Counted from the first letter of the stretch, positions 1 through 8,512 are shown. The stretch: DNA of 64,000 bases from Sulfurospirillum sp. (GCA_016744795.1 JADGDR010000001.1:62001-126000), one strand, 5' to 3'. A program made the numbers and translations. Notes: generated from the sequence alone by a model not told the origin.

Positions 1-992
1 GTGCTTAACTCTGCTTCCATAAAACTAAGACTAGGTTCTCTTTTTTGTATATTTTCAAGAGTATTTATGTAGCGAGTAAACTCATTTAGATCAGCATAAC
101 GATCTTTATCTATAACACTTTTTGTTTTACCTTCATTTAGGTCACTATATACTTGTTCACGAACTGCTTTAGATTCACCATGCATTACTTCATTAAAAAA
201 ACTGTTAAAACTGCCATGAGACTCTTTTACATTTATGTTGACATCTTCTCCACCATCAACACGCTGCATTATTTCTAATCCATCGAATAGTTCATTAGAG
301 TTTATATCTTCTAAGTCTTTTGAGTTTTGGGCTGAGGCTATTCGTCTGTCTTTTTGTTTACCCCAAAGTTTAGCTAAACCTTTCACCCCTTGATGTAATC
401 CCTCACCTATAACAGGAGTTGCTATAGCACCTATCAAAGCACCCTCTACAACATTTCGCTCACCACCATAAGCTGCAGTTGCACCTGAAGCTGCACCAGT
501 AACAGCTAAACCAATCACACGTTTTGCAATACTAGCAGCTCCTAACGGAATTATATTGATAGGATCAACAAAACCACCAACCATCTCACCAGAGAAACTT
601 GCTACATCCCAAGACTCAGGATTTACTTTTTTATAATTACCCTGGTACTCTTCTAAACGTTTTATCCAAGTACCCATTTTTTGCACTGGAGCAGAGTATT
701 TTCCATTAGTAGCACTAGCACGGTGAGGATCTAAAAAGTTTGTTACATCTTCAGCTATTTTCATCGTACCGCGTACGCCTTCTAAAGCTCCTTTTGTAAT
801 ACCTCCACTAAAACGAATCAAATCATTATCCATTTTTTTAGCATCACTTTTAACATTGTTTGTTTGAGTTTGAATTTCTTCTTTTTGAGAGGTATAAAGA
901 TTTTTTGCCACTGCTCTAATGTGGCTAGAATTATAACCCTTTTGCTTTAAGGCATTAATCGCATCATTACCAAGTAGTTCTCTTGGGGTCAT
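1..992 (-). CDS. Large virion protein, N-terminal part only (prophage B)
   Basis: The gene runs leftward out of the window; about 330 N-terminal residues are visible. Its ATG at 992-990 follows a good AAAGGAG ribosome-binding site. Residues 1-110 are charged and partly helical. Residues 125-195 hold Gly/Ala-rich hydrophobic stretches (GAASIAK, GAASGATAAYGG, GALIGAIATPVIGEG). In gene order it matches the 1617-residue gene at 28025-32878 of phage-plasmid A, which has similar Gly/Ala-rich patches near its N-terminus. Very large proteins at this position in podovirus-like genomes are often internal virion or ejection proteins. That role is inferred from size and position; no catalytic motif is visible in this part. 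Confidence 0.7.
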   Translation of the reverse strand, partial: MTPRELLGNDAINALKQKGYNSSHIRAVAKNLYTSQKEEIQTQTNNVKSDAKKMDNDLIRFSGGITKGALEGVRGTMKIAEDVTNFLDPHRASATNGKYSAPVQKMGTWIKRLEEYQGNYKKVNPESWDVASFSGEMVGGFVDPINIIPLGAASIAKRVIGLAVTGAASGATAAYGGERNVVEGALIGAIATPVIGEGLHQGVKGLAKLWGKQKDRRIASAQNSKDLEDINSNELFDGLEIMQRVDGGEDVNINVKESHGSFNSFFNEVMHGESKAVREQVYSDLNEGKTKSVIDKDRYADLNEFTRYINTLENIQKREPSLSFMEAELS

Positions 993-1018
993 GTCTGCTC
1001 CTTTAGGTAGTTTATATC

Positions 1019-1052
1019 TATCTTAGAACAGACCTTTCCCTATTTTTTTATA
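1019..1052 (-). promoter_or_regulatory. Candidate prophage B late promoter, copy 1
   Basis: On the minus strand the gap before the large virion gene reads GGGAA, nine bases, CTAAGATA, preceded by an A-run. The same arrangement (GGGAA, nine bases, CTAAAATA) occurs at 47672-47705 before another B late gene. Sixteen bases (TCCCTATTTTTTTATA on the plus strand, 1037-1052) are identical at both places. Fixed spacing upstream of starts suggests a promoter recognised during late expression; the function is inferred. Confidence 0.35.
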
Positions 1053-1737
1053 ATGGAGTATCTAAAGGCTCATCCCCATCACCTATTTGCTCTTTTTGCA
1101 TACTGTTTACATAATCTATAGGGGCATGAAACTTACCATCTTTTGAAATTTTAACCATGCCACTATCTGCATACTCTTCATAAAACTCTTTTCCAACTGA
1201 AACGTGGTTTTCAGGAACTTCACTTTTATCTTTTCCCCATTCAGTTTTGACTGTTCCAAGGTTTTTTTGAACTATTTTTCCATCAACTTCATAAGTAAGT
1301 ATCTTGTTGCCTTCAGGAGTTACTCTCGTATCAAGTTTTTTTATATCCTTGCCTTTTGGTAAAAGTTTATCTATTTGCTGTCCAAATTCATACACCTCAT
1401 TGTCATCTAACTTACTTGTAAACTTAGGATGAAGTTTGCGAAACAAAGAGATGCTAGCTCCTTTTCTCGTTGTTTCATCTGCTTTTTTATCACTAGCAAC
1501 TTCAACCAATCTATCATAATCCTTTTGCTTTAAATCAAAATTATCTTGAGTGAGTTTTAATTGTTTATTTTGTCTATCACTAGTGTTTTTATCTAGCTTT
1601 AATTTATCTTCATATTTGTTTGCCTCATCACCCAGTCTTCCTATATTTGCTACGCTCTTTCCTATTGCAGCGAAACCAAAACCAAGTCCTGCTTTTGGAC
1701 TATTTGCATTTACTGCTGGTAAATATCCTAACTTCAT
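1048..1737 (-). CDS. Charged, helical structural protein (prophage B)
   Basis: Unrecognised 229-residue protein. The N-terminus has a short Ala/Gly-rich patch (GLGFGFAAIGKSVA); residues 35-110 are Lys/Asp/Gln-rich and look coiled-coil; the C-terminal half is mixed. It starts at an ATG 12 bases after the upstream 80-residue gene and ends just before the large virion gene. In phage-plasmid A the same place is taken by the 428-residue gene at 32868-34154, also lysine-rich and helical. The two are probably positional equivalents, perhaps minor virion or internal proteins. No known domain is visible. Confidence 0.6.
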   Translation of the reverse strand: MKLGYLPAVNANSPKAGLGFGFAAIGKSVANIGRLGDEANKYEDKLKLDKNTSDRQNKQLKLTQDNFDLKQKDYDRLVEVASDKKADETTRKGASISLFRKLHPKFTSKLDDNEVYEFGQQIDKLLPKGKDIKKLDTRVTPEGNKILTYEVDGKIVQKNLGTVKTEWGKDKSEVPENHVSVGKEFYEEYADSGMVKISKDGKFHAPIDYVNSMQKEQIGDGDEPLDTPL

Positions 1738-1748
1738 AATCTTTTCTC

Positions 1749-1991
1749 CTATAAAACCAAATTATCTTTTTTCTTTTTAACAGTTCCAAAAACTGCGGCA
1801 CTTGCTGCATTAAAATTGGCTTGAGTTTTATCATGAGTTGCTCTTTGCTTTTTATAAATATCAATATTTATATCATTTGTTCTCTTAGCCTCTTTACCTT
1901 GCATATATGTACCATATGCCAACCCAGCTCCTGATGCTAAATTACCTACAACACCTATGTTTTTTGAGTTCTTTGTTATCCAATCCCACAT
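1749..1991 (-). CDS. Small late protein (prophage B)
   Basis: Unrecognised 80-residue protein. A hydrophobic stretch (VVGNLASGAGLAYGTYMQGKEA, about residues 14-35 with its flanks) is followed by a charged helix. Its counterpart in A is the 107-residue gene at 36019-36342. Both have an N-terminal Trp/Ile segment, a Gly-containing middle, a helix rich in Asp/Lys/Gln, and FG(K/T)(T/V)K near the C-terminus (AVFGTVKKK here, NVFGKTKVD there). Probably a small virion or ejection component in a close-packed late operon. Confidence 0.6.
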   Translation of the reverse strand: MWDWITKNSKNIGVVGNLASGAGLAYGTYMQGKEAKRTNDINIDIYKKQRATHDKTQANFNAASAAVFGTVKKKKDNLVL

Positions 1992-1993
1992 CT

Positions 1994-2950
1994 TTAACCT
2001 CCAAAATTTACTACACTAAAGCCTTCATCCCCTGCAAGTGAGCCTAGTTTTTTTCTTGGTGTTTCACCATAAACACCCATCCTTAACCACAATTCATCAT
2101 TCATGTTTTTATCTCCATTTCCCACAAATCTAGTTTGAGCCAAACTTCCTGTTGAATTAAAAAAATTTCCTCCCGCATAAATGGCAGCATAGAAGATTCC
2201 CCCTGGCATCCAATCAAAAAGATTGCCATACAAAAAGTCACTTAATTGAGTTTTAGTTGCTCTTGCCTCTGCCACTAAAACTTCAGTGCTCTTTTGCAAA
2301 GCAAACTGAGTATCTCCATCTCCACCATAATGCTTATCAAACTCCATCTCAAAGTCACTGTTTGTTATGCCATATCTTGCTCCTAATTTTTCTATAGTAC
2401 TCACGATATCATGAATTTCAGTAGCCAATTTAACAGCCCCAACTAAACCAATAACTTTTCCCATTTGCAACATAGAAAAAGAAGTAGGTATCCCAATAAT
2501 AGTCATATATAAAGATACAAGTTCTGTTATCGTATCTATGGTCTGTACTTCTTGCATCGAAAGACCTGCCTCATATAAGTGAGCTTCTATACTTCCAAAT
2601 GTTTCTATTTGTTTAGTTTTATCATAGGGTGAAAAAGTAAGTTCATCAAAATCAAAATCAAAAGAACTTGTTGTTTCTTTATGACTTTCTATTCCATTTA
2701 AACCAAATACATTAGTAGTCTTAGATTTTAAATCAAGATTTAAATCAAAATTATATTCAGTTGCAGGGTTTATGTTCTTATTTAATTTTCTACCTTGATC
2801 CTTTTCATTACCGTATTCACCAGCATTATCTGCTCCAGACTCTCCTCCTGAAGTATCACCAACACCACTAACATCATCACCGCCATATTCTCCACTACCT
2901 CCCAGACTAGGCATATAACAGATTCTTTTGTTAGGATTAAATAGTTTCAT
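1994..2950 (-). CDS. Late protein with RxCYMP N-terminus (prophage B)
   Basis: Unrecognised 318-residue protein. Residues 9-24 hold the motif KRICYMP plus a Gly-rich stretch, followed by an acidic, low-complexity region to about 60. The middle (about 140-200) is hydrophobic with Gly and Ala and could contact membrane. The 362-residue gene at 39443-40531 of A begins the same way (NRVCYMPNYGGGG) and also has a hydrophobic middle, so the two are diverged homologues at the same place in their operons. Likely a minor virion protein; function unknown. Confidence 0.65.
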   Translation of the reverse strand: MKLFNPNKRICYMPSLGGSGEYGGDDVSGVGDTSGGESGADNAGEYGNEKDQGRKLNKNINPATEYNFDLNLDLKSKTTNVFGLNGIESHKETTSSFDFDFDELTFSPYDKTKQIETFGSIEAHLYEAGLSMQEVQTIDTITELVSLYMTIIGIPTSFSMLQMGKVIGLVGAVKLATEIHDIVSTIEKLGARYGITNSDFEMEFDKHYGGDGDTQFALQKSTEVLVAEARATKTQLSDFLYGNLFDWMPGGIFYAAIYAGGNFFNSTGSLAQTRFVGNGDKNMNDELWLRMGVYGETPRKKLGSLAGDEGFSVVNFGG

Positions 2951-2952
2951 AA

Positions 2953-3408
2953 TTAAGATTTCGTTCCTATTGTTTCAGTTGGAACACTAAGACTTGGTAT
3001 ATCTTTAGCCATGTTAGAGTATATTCCTAACATAAAAGTCTGCATAGCTACTGAAGGTGTGTAGTCATTCGAGTACATGTAACTCATCATTTCGCTAAGT
3101 CCTTCTGCTGCATGAATATGTTTATTATCTATAACACTCTGTACCAATTGAGTCTTTTGAGCCTCAACATATGTAATTTTTGCAGTAACTTCTTTTACCT
3201 GCTCTTTAACTAAGTTTTTTCTATCTTCTATTAAAGAGCCATTCATAGCCATGTCTTTAGCACTGGTAACTGCATGGTTTATGGTTGTAGTTAAAGCTTT
3301 AGCATACAAATCTCCTGTCAACCTTTTAGCATTGTCTTTATCAAGTTCTTCTCTCACTACTCCCATTAAACCACTAAAGTTTGTTTTAGTTTCACTAAGA
3401 ATTGACAT
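2953..3408 (-). CDS. Late structural-type protein (prophage B)
   Basis: Unrecognised protein of 151 residues from the ATG at 3408, chosen because GGAGG stands eight bases upstream (a longer reading begins at 3450 but lacks a site). Mostly alpha-helical, Ala/Thr/Lys-rich, without membrane segments. The helical middle (AKDMAMNG, EQVKEVTAKITYVEAQKTQLVQS) recalls the second half of the 280-residue gene at 40532-41374 of A, which lies at the equivalent position but has an extra N-terminal fibronectin-like region. The start overlaps the end of the 77-residue gene by 14 bases. Confidence 0.6.
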   Translation of the reverse strand: MSILSETKTNFSGLMGVVREELDKDNAKRLTGDLYAKALTTTINHAVTSAKDMAMNGSLIEDRKNLVKEQVKEVTAKITYVEAQKTQLVQSVIDNKHIHAAEGLSEMMSYMYSNDYTPSVAMQTFMLGIYSNMAKDIPSLSVPTETIGTKS

Positions 3409-3628
3409 TATAAGATACCTCCATATCATTAAAATAAAGTTTTCCATCAACTTCAGAAAACTTTTGTAACAAAACTAAATTAAGATTATTTAAATCTGTT
3501 AAATTAGTGTGGCTATGTGATTTTTGTTCAAGATTACCAACCCTTTTAGTAACAGTGCCAGCAACACTTTTTTTAACTTTTTGTGCTTCAAAAAAAGCTT
3601 TTTTTGCTAACTTTTTATTTTTATTCAT
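3395..3628 (-). CDS. Small late protein with HSH motif (prophage B)
   Basis: Unrecognised 77-residue basic protein. The C-terminal half reads HSHTNLTDLNN...VDGKLYFNDMEV. The 83-residue product of 41371-41622 in A has HSHVNKKVLD...VDENGKLNLDGAVV at the same place, so the two are homologous with different N-termini. It starts at the last base of the lysozyme stop region, the first B-specific gene left of the shared repeat. Confidence 0.6.
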   Translation of the reverse strand: MNKNKKLAKKAFFEAQKVKKSVAGTVTKRVGNLEQKSHSHTNLTDLNNLNLVLLQKFSEVDGKLYFNDMEVSYNVNS

Positions 3629-4029
3629 TACTTAGCTTCTCTCATCATCTTTGATAATCTCTTAGCTCTTTTAGGAGTTTGGTTAGCCCAACCACTATCA
3701 AGCATCTCTTTTGCTGCATTTGTATAGTCTTTGTCTTTTATGTATGCTAAAGTTTTTTTAAATGCCATTATTTTAGTTACACCCATCTGGTAAGCCATAT
3801 CATAAAGTATCTCTTTTACTGTTTGAGGTTGTTCATCTAACCAATCTAATTTTTTATGAAGTCGTTCTATCTTTTCATCGAGTCGGAGTTGAGCTAACAA
3901 CTCAGCTCCTTTTTTTGTGATAGGAAGTTTTGTACCATATCCGATAGTATCAAATCCTTGAGTACACTTGTAAACAGTTCCGCTAAAACCCTCTGCCTTT
4001 TTTATGCTCTGCATTAAACTTTTATTCAT
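3628..4029 (-). CDS. T4-type endolysin (lysozyme), copy 1
   Basis: A 133-residue endolysin of glycoside hydrolase family 24, cleaving the MurNAc-GlcNAc bond of peptidoglycan at lysis. The catalytic triad aligns with T4 lysozyme: Glu13, Cys22 (Asp20 in T4) and Thr28, in the context TIGYGT. Cys at the middle position is seen in other phage lysozymes and is compatible with activity. There is no signal peptide or SAR anchor, so a holin is needed. Copy 2 at 41619-42017 is identical except at the last residues (MMREAK here, MMSKV there), because the repeat boundary falls in the C-terminal codons. This copy joins a tail from B to a body shared by A and B. Confidence 0.9.
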   Translation of the reverse strand: MNKSLMQSIKKAEGFSGTVYKCTQGFDTIGYGTKLPITKKGAELLAQLRLDEKIERLHKKLDWLDEQPQTVKEILYDMAYQMGVTKIMAFKKTLAYIKDKDYTNAAKEMLDSGWANQTPKRAKRLSKMMREAK

Positions 4030-4346
4030 CTTCTACTTCCTTTTAGTTCTTCGAGAACCTGATTTACGGTACTATCTATGTTTTTTAACATCTCCTGAAG
4101 CATCTCTTTTGAAACGAATACTCTAAAATTCTCTTTTCTTGACATAGTATTATTTTGCAATTTAAGCACATCTTCTTTAATTTTGTCACAAGCATCATAT
4201 ATTTTTTGTATCTGGTGATCTTGTTTTTCATCATTCTTTTTTGATAAATTAATAGAAAATTTAACCCATATTACAAGACCACCAGCGGTAAATGCACCAA
4301 GAATAAGTTGAAGTACCATTTCATTTGGAATTGCTATATTTACCAT
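4026..4346 (-). CDS. One-TM lysis-cassette protein (holin or inner spanin), copy 1
   Basis: A 106-residue protein with one transmembrane segment near the N-terminus (about residues 11-32, VLQLILGAFTAGGLVIWV) and a long charged helix from 35 to 100 that is probably coiled-coil. It sits between the endolysin (four-base ATGA-type overlap) and a small lipoprotein. The shape fits an inner-membrane spanin paired with the lipoprotein as outer spanin, but Lys residues just after the TM would favour a cytoplasmic C-terminus, which fits a holin or holin regulator better. I cannot decide between these. Copy 2 at 42014-42334 is identical. Confidence 0.6.
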   Translation of the reverse strand: MVNIAIPNEMVLQLILGAFTAGGLVIWVKFSINLSKKNDEKQDHQIQKIYDACDKIKEDVLKLQNNTMSRKENFRVFVSKEMLQEMLKNIDSTVNQVLEELKGSRR

Positions 4347-4370
4347 ATTTTTACCACCAACACCAAAAAT

Positions 4371-4661
4371 CTATTTTGTTTTTGTAAAGACAGTAGTTAC
4401 ATCTTTGTTTTTTTTTGTTTCTGTCCTTACTTTGTCTAAAGAAGTTGCAACTTTATCCACTTCTTTTAATGCTTCCATCGTTTCTGTACCTATTTTAGGG
4501 GCTAAAGCTTTTACTACTACTTTACCAGTTTTATAGACTACTTTACCTACGTTGTAGGCTTTGTCTAACTCTTGCGTTGTGTATTCATGTTTTGTTACAA
4601 CACCAGTACACCCACTTAAACATATTAAGCAGATTACTGCCATTAATAAACATTTTTTCAT
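4371..4661 (-). CDS. Small lipoprotein of the lysis cassette (outer-spanin candidate), copy 1
   Basis: A 96-residue protein with a type II signal peptide (MKKCLLMAVICLICLSGC) and lipobox LSGC, so Cys18 should be lipid-modified. The mature part is Lys/Thr/Val-rich without a known domain. A short lipoprotein next to an endolysin and a one-TM coiled-coil protein suggests an outer-membrane spanin subunit. This is position-based; spanins have little sequence conservation. Copy 2 at 42359-42649 is identical. Confidence 0.7.
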   Translation of the reverse strand: MKKCLLMAVICLICLSGCTGVVTKHEYTTQELDKAYNVGKVVYKTGKVVVKALAPKIGTETMEALKEVDKVATSLDKVRTETKKNKDVTTVFTKTK

Positions 4662-5053
4662 AATTTTATTACCTCCACGTAATTTGAATTTTTTTGAATT
4701 TTGTTTTTACTATAAGATTTCCAAGAACTCTCACCAAACCATTTAACTGCATAGTACATAATGTTTCTTTTCCACCAACTCACCTTGTCATCTTTCATTA
4801 AATCTAAAAAGATATTATCTGCTGTTTTTTTATCTACTTTATGCGTTTTATAAAGTCCATCGTGGATTAAAGCTGCATTTGTATAGTTGCCAGTAAAAGG
4901 AGAGCCAACTTTATTCCAAAGAAACTTAGGAATACTTGCTCCATCAAAGACTAAGCCTTTTTTACATGTAACACCAACTTTTAAAGATAGTCTTGCGTAA
5001 TCTTCTAAAAGTCTATACTCTGTTTTATTGATTTTTTCTATTTTTATGCCCAT
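4658..5053 (-). CDS. DUF1353 family phage protein, copy 1
   Basis: A 131-residue protein from the ATG at 5053 (GGAG seven bases upstream; a longer reading from 5065 has its Shine-Dalgarno inside the coding part). It matches DUF1353: FDGASIPKFLWNKVGSPF, then ALIHDGLYKTH, then KKTADNIFLDLM and YYAVKWFG. This family is common in phage lysis and tail-end regions; its biochemical role is unknown, though the conserved His-Asp hints at a metal-dependent or peptidoglycan-related activity. Translationally linked to the lipoprotein by a four-base overlap. Copy 2 at 42646-43041 is identical. Confidence 0.8.
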   Translation of the reverse strand: MGIKIEKINKTEYRLLEDYARLSLKVGVTCKKGLVFDGASIPKFLWNKVGSPFTGNYTNAALIHDGLYKTHKVDKKTADNIFLDLMKDDKVSWWKRNIMYYAVKWFGESSWKSYSKNKIQKNSNYVEVIKL

Positions 5054-5054
5054 A

Positions 5055-5561
5055 TTAAACTCCAATACTTTTTAATGTTCCAAACTTCTCAAGAGCGAGA
5101 TAAGTTGCTTCTTTGAGTTCATCAAGAGTTACCATAGTTTCAATATTCTTACCATTTTCGTCTTTGTCATAAAGTTTCCAAGTAGTCTCAGTTTTCTTGG
5201 CAAACTCAGCACTCATAACACCAGACATCATATTGATACGAGCCTGATAATCTGCATGAAATGTTTTACCACTTGTAGTTTTTATAGTCATAACTCTGAT
5301 TTGTTCTTCTATTTGGATATCTTCTATTTCCTTAAGTTGTTTGAGAGTTGGAAGTACTTTCTTATACGCTTTTATAGTTGCATTTTTTAGATACTTTCGT
5401 ATCTCAATATCGAAACTCTCATCTTTTTCATCTTTTTTGAAAGTATAAGGAATCCAACCATATTTCTTATGTTTTATTGCAATATCAACTAGTGTGTTTT
5501 CTTTATTACTAAACTTTGCATTTTTAATTTCTACTATTTCTTTTTGTATTTTTTTTGACAT
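5055..5561 (-). CDS. DUF4376-type tail-fibre associated protein (phage-plasmid A)
   Basis: A 168-residue protein. The C-terminal 80 residues (TIKTTSGKTFHADYQARINMM...TWKLYDKDENG...VTLDELKEATYLALEKFG) resemble DUF4376, a domain found just after tail fibres and thought to help fibre assembly. The N-terminal half is specific to A and contains repeated Lys/Ile-rich helices. B has the equivalent at 43043-43492 with the same C-terminal domain and a different N-terminus. The repeat boundary (5150) lies inside the shared domain. Directly downstream of the tail fibre with a one-base overlap. Confidence 0.7.
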   Translation of the reverse strand: MSKKIQKEIVEIKNAKFSNKENTLVDIAIKHKKYGWIPYTFKKDEKDESFDIEIRKYLKNATIKAYKKVLPTLKQLKEIEDIQIEEQIRVMTIKTTSGKTFHADYQARINMMSGVMSAEFAKKTETTWKLYDKDENGKNIETMVTLDELKEATYLALEKFGTLKSIGV

Positions 5562-7873
5562 TATGCAATCCTTATAAATAGTGCAGAAGCAAAGTAGCTA
5601 TTATTTGGAGTGATGACACCCCCTAGTGCTTTCCACGTACCTGTTGGTATAATTCCTGCTTTACCACCACTATATGGTAGGTGTGTATTAGCTGTATATG
5701 TACTAAAACCTACTGGTGTTAAGTTGCTTCCTGCAACTAACTCTCCATAATTTAAATTGCAGGAAGGAGTTGTTAATCGCAGGAAAAGATAACTTCCAAC
5801 CTGTCCATCCCTAGCAGTAAAAATTTCGTCTGTGGTAGCTACCTCTCTACTTCCTTCTTTATAGGGAAACTCGTAGGAACTAAGTTTGCCATTTTTGCTT
5901 GAAATCAAACGAAGCCTATCCAAAAATGCATCTAAATATGGATGGTTATCCAAGGTGCTATTAGGTGCTTTTTCTAAACCTATTTGCCCTCCCTCATCTC
6001 CTCCTTGAGCTAGGACAAAAGGGTTTGAAGCAGACAACTTAGTATCAGCGTATGTTTTAGAAGAAAAATAGCTACTATTTTTACCTGCTAATTTGTTACT
6101 ATTTATTGCTGTTTGATCTATTGCTAATTTTTTATCTAGAATTAAACTAAGTCCTTGCACATTTGTTATGCCTAAATTATCTATTAAATCTTTTAAAACT
6201 TTGCCTTGAGCTGCACTAAGAGGTTTATTCACAACAGAAGAAGTTAAAACATTTATAATGTTTGTTATATCTATTTTTTTATTTAAAGCATTTTGCTGAG
6301 TAATAGATATAGGTTTTTTAAGGTCGCTTGTGTTATTTATATTCCCAAGTCCTAATTGATTTTTATTTACGCTATGTGGATTATTGCTGTTATTTTTGTG
6401 AGTTATTAAATCTGCCATTTTTATATCTGATTGAGAGCCATTGTATACGTTATACTCATAAGTACTTCCGTTTGTAAAAGTTATACGATAAGTATCATTT
6501 GTTCCTGCACTTCCATTTCCACTTACTCTTATAACTGAGCTTATGCCATTTCCTCTTTCTCCTGTTTTTCCTCTCTCCCCTTTTCCAAAAGGAATAGGAA
6601 CAGACCAATCTGCACTTGCATTTGTATTTTTAAAGTAGATTTCACCTGTGTCTGTAGCAAAAAAGCTAAAGTCTTTTAATTGAGTATCATAACTACTCTT
6701 TTGAGCTATTAAACCCATGGCATTTACTTTAAAAGCTTCACCTCTTGCTCCTTTATCTCCTTTAGGGATAGAAAATATAAACTTATTTTCAGCACTATTA
6801 TATGCTATTTGAACCTTTTGACCCTCGGCTAAAGTATTTCCCTCAACTGCAATTGCTTGAATTGATTCTCTTATACTTTGTGTCTCATTTTTTAAAACTA
6901 AGGTTTCATCTTTCATACCACTTACTGCATTTCTGTCACTTGCAGTTGCTATTGCATCATCTTTGGTTTGCTGTGCTTTTTGTATAGCTGTGTCTGCTGC
7001 TGTTATTGCATTTGCAATTGTATTGTCATTTATTTTTGAAGCTAGTAAGTCTATATTTGTTTTATTTAGATTTACTGCATTTATATTTGCTTTGTTTTTA
7101 TTTGTTCCAATTACATGAGCTATATTTTTGCCTACTGCTTTTATGTTGAGTAGTTCATCACTAAGAAGTTGAAGTATTTCTCTTAAGTCATATAAAACTT
7201 GGATTTCATCTTCTTTATCACTAAGAGCTATAATCTTATCTATATTTTCTCCAAGAGCTATGATATCTCCCACTCTGTTTGCCAAAACTTCAAGAGAAGA
7301 TGTTGTTTTAGTCCAGTAGTAACTTGGATTTTGTTCTTTAGGACTTCCTCCGCTATAAGCTGCTAAAGTAATTCTGTCTATATTACAAGCTGAACCATCT
7401 GTATCTCTTATGCGTAAAAGAGTAGGAAGTTCTGCAATAGTTTGATTTATAACATCTATCTCAAAGTTTACAACGTGCTTTTGAGGGTCAGCTTCACTTG
7501 TATTGTAAGCAGTTATGCCTTCTAATATTTTTGTATAGAGTCCTGTGTAACTTGCAATCTCTTCGACTACTGTGTCTCCACCCTCTACTATTGTTTCAAA
7601 GTTGATAGGAATATTTATGCCATTGTTTAGAGTTAAAATCGCACTTTTGTATGTAACTTCTTCACTTGGATTGTCATTGTTTAATGCTATATTAATATCA
7701 AGTTTTCTATTACCTAGATAGTTGCCTTTGTTTAAATCTCTTGCTATTACACCTATGTCCATATCTGCTAAGACTTCTAATTTATTTACTATTTCTTCAC
7801 TAAAAAGTACACTAGCCTCTTCTATGGCAGGTAAACTTTTTATTATTTTATTTATGTTTTCAATTAAACTCAT
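5561..7873 (-). CDS. Tail fibre protein (phage-plasmid A)
   Basis: A 770-residue protein with the build of a trimeric tail fibre. Residues 1-230 form an N-terminal virion-attachment region without a known domain. Residues 230-340 are heptad-like and Asn/Ala-rich. Collagen-like Gly-x-y runs occur near 379-385 (GDKGARGEA) and 430-442 (GKGERGKTGERGNG). Then come SDIKMADLITHKNNSNNPHSVNKNQLGLGNINNTSD-type fibre repeats and a C-terminal tip (about 640-770). No chaperone endosialidase domain or lectin fold is obvious. It overlaps the upstream 184-residue gene by 14 bases. Probable host receptor binding. Confidence 0.85.
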   Translation of the reverse strand: MSLIENINKIIKSLPAIEEASVLFSEEIVNKLEVLADMDIGVIARDLNKGNYLGNRKLDINIALNNDNPSEEVTYKSAILTLNNGINIPINFETIVEGGDTVVEEIASYTGLYTKILEGITAYNTSEADPQKHVVNFEIDVINQTIAELPTLLRIRDTDGSACNIDRITLAAYSGGSPKEQNPSYYWTKTTSSLEVLANRVGDIIALGENIDKIIALSDKEDEIQVLYDLREILQLLSDELLNIKAVGKNIAHVIGTNKNKANINAVNLNKTNIDLLASKINDNTIANAITAADTAIQKAQQTKDDAIATASDRNAVSGMKDETLVLKNETQSIRESIQAIAVEGNTLAEGQKVQIAYNSAENKFIFSIPKGDKGARGEAFKVNAMGLIAQKSSYDTQLKDFSFFATDTGEIYFKNTNASADWSVPIPFGKGERGKTGERGNGISSVIRVSGNGSAGTNDTYRITFTNGSTYEYNVYNGSQSDIKMADLITHKNNSNNPHSVNKNQLGLGNINNTSDLKKPISITQQNALNKKIDITNIINVLTSSVVNKPLSAAQGKVLKDLIDNLGITNVQGLSLILDKKLAIDQTAINSNKLAGKNSSYFSSKTYADTKLSASNPFVLAQGGDEGGQIGLEKAPNSTLDNHPYLDAFLDRLRLISSKNGKLSSYEFPYKEGSREVATTDEIFTARDGQVGSYLFLRLTTPSCNLNYGELVAGSNLTPVGFSTYTANTHLPYSGGKAGIIPTGTWKALGGVITPNNSYFASALFIRIA

Positions 7874-8414
7874 TTATCTCTCCTAGTTTTATATCCAATG
7901 TCTTCATTGAATCACTTTTTTTTGTTGGATTACTTTGATCTGCGTAATTACATAATTTTTCAAATATTTTTTTAGTTGAATCACTTACTTGAGTATTTTG
8001 ATTTAACATATAACTGTCTAACTCTTTAAAGAGTTTGTCATTAAAACTATATACTCGCTCTCTGGCTTGAATAAACGTTAAAATGCCCTCACATCCCAAT
8101 GGTTGCTTTAAAATGCTTATATGGGCTATAGCTATGCTTATAAATGGTATATAAATATATTGTTTAAGGGTTTTATTTTCTGTTGTGGTTATAAGGTAAA
8201 GAGAAAATCTCTCTCCTGCATCGTTTTCCCATAAATTTAGAGTAAAGTTTCCTAATTTATCTGATGTTGTTTTAGTAATTAAGATTGGAGAGGCATTATT
8301 ATCTTTATCTTTAATAGTAATTGGTTTTAAAAAACGATTAACAATAGTAAAAGTAAGTTCTATTGATTTGGCTTCTAAACCAAGTTCTGTTGTATTACCT
8401 TGAATGGTCTGCAT
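7860..8414 (-). CDS. Tail-fibre-adjacent protein (phage-plasmid A)
   Basis: Unrecognised 184-residue protein, first gene of the tail-fibre operon. The N-terminal 100 residues are beta-rich (ELTFTIVNRFLKPITIKDK; NFTLNLWENDAGERFSLYLI), resembling small fibre-adaptor or baseplate-like domains; the rest is helical and ends in a charged tail. It starts after AAAGGAAAGAG, about 54 bases downstream of a copy of the candidate late promoter at 8466-8479. A fibre-attachment role is inferred from position only. Confidence 0.6.
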   Translation of the reverse strand: MQTIQGNTTELGLEAKSIELTFTIVNRFLKPITIKDKDNNASPILITKTTSDKLGNFTLNLWENDAGERFSLYLITTTENKTLKQYIYIPFISIAIAHISILKQPLGCEGILTFIQARERVYSFNDKLFKELDSYMLNQNTQVSDSTKKIFEKLCNYADQSNPTKKSDSMKTLDIKLGEINEFN

Positions 8415-8454
8415 CTCTTTCCTTTTATAATTTAATTATAAAATAGATGAGGCT

Positions 8455-8479
8455 TTTAAAAGTATAATTGTGAGGGTAA
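8455..8479 (-). promoter_or_regulatory. Candidate phage-plasmid A late promoter, copy 1
   Basis: Minus strand reads TTACCCTCACAATT (8479-8466), then after five bases TTTAAA. The same element with the same internal spacing stands at 34199-34223 and 39418-39442, each in a gap upstream of a late gene: TTACCCTCAYAATT, five variable bases, TNTAAA. The TNTAAA part could be a -10 element. The start codon of the 184-residue gene is about 54 bases downstream. Confidence 0.5.
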
Positions 8480-8512
8480 AAGGGTGAAATTAATTTATTG
8501 AGTAGATGAAAA

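Larger units (their letters stand above)
3665..5149. repeat. 1,485-bp perfect direct repeat, left copy
   Basis: Identical base for base to 41653-43137 (offset 37,988), by reading both stretches side by side. It spans most of the lysozyme gene, the one-TM protein, the lipoprotein, the DUF1353 protein and the end of the DUF4376 protein. First mismatches are at 3664 (A against G) on the left and 5150 (T against C) on the right; similarity then fades within about 100 bases on the right. Left flank sequence fits prophage B and right flank fits phage-plasmid A, the reverse of the other copy. Confidence 0.95.
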
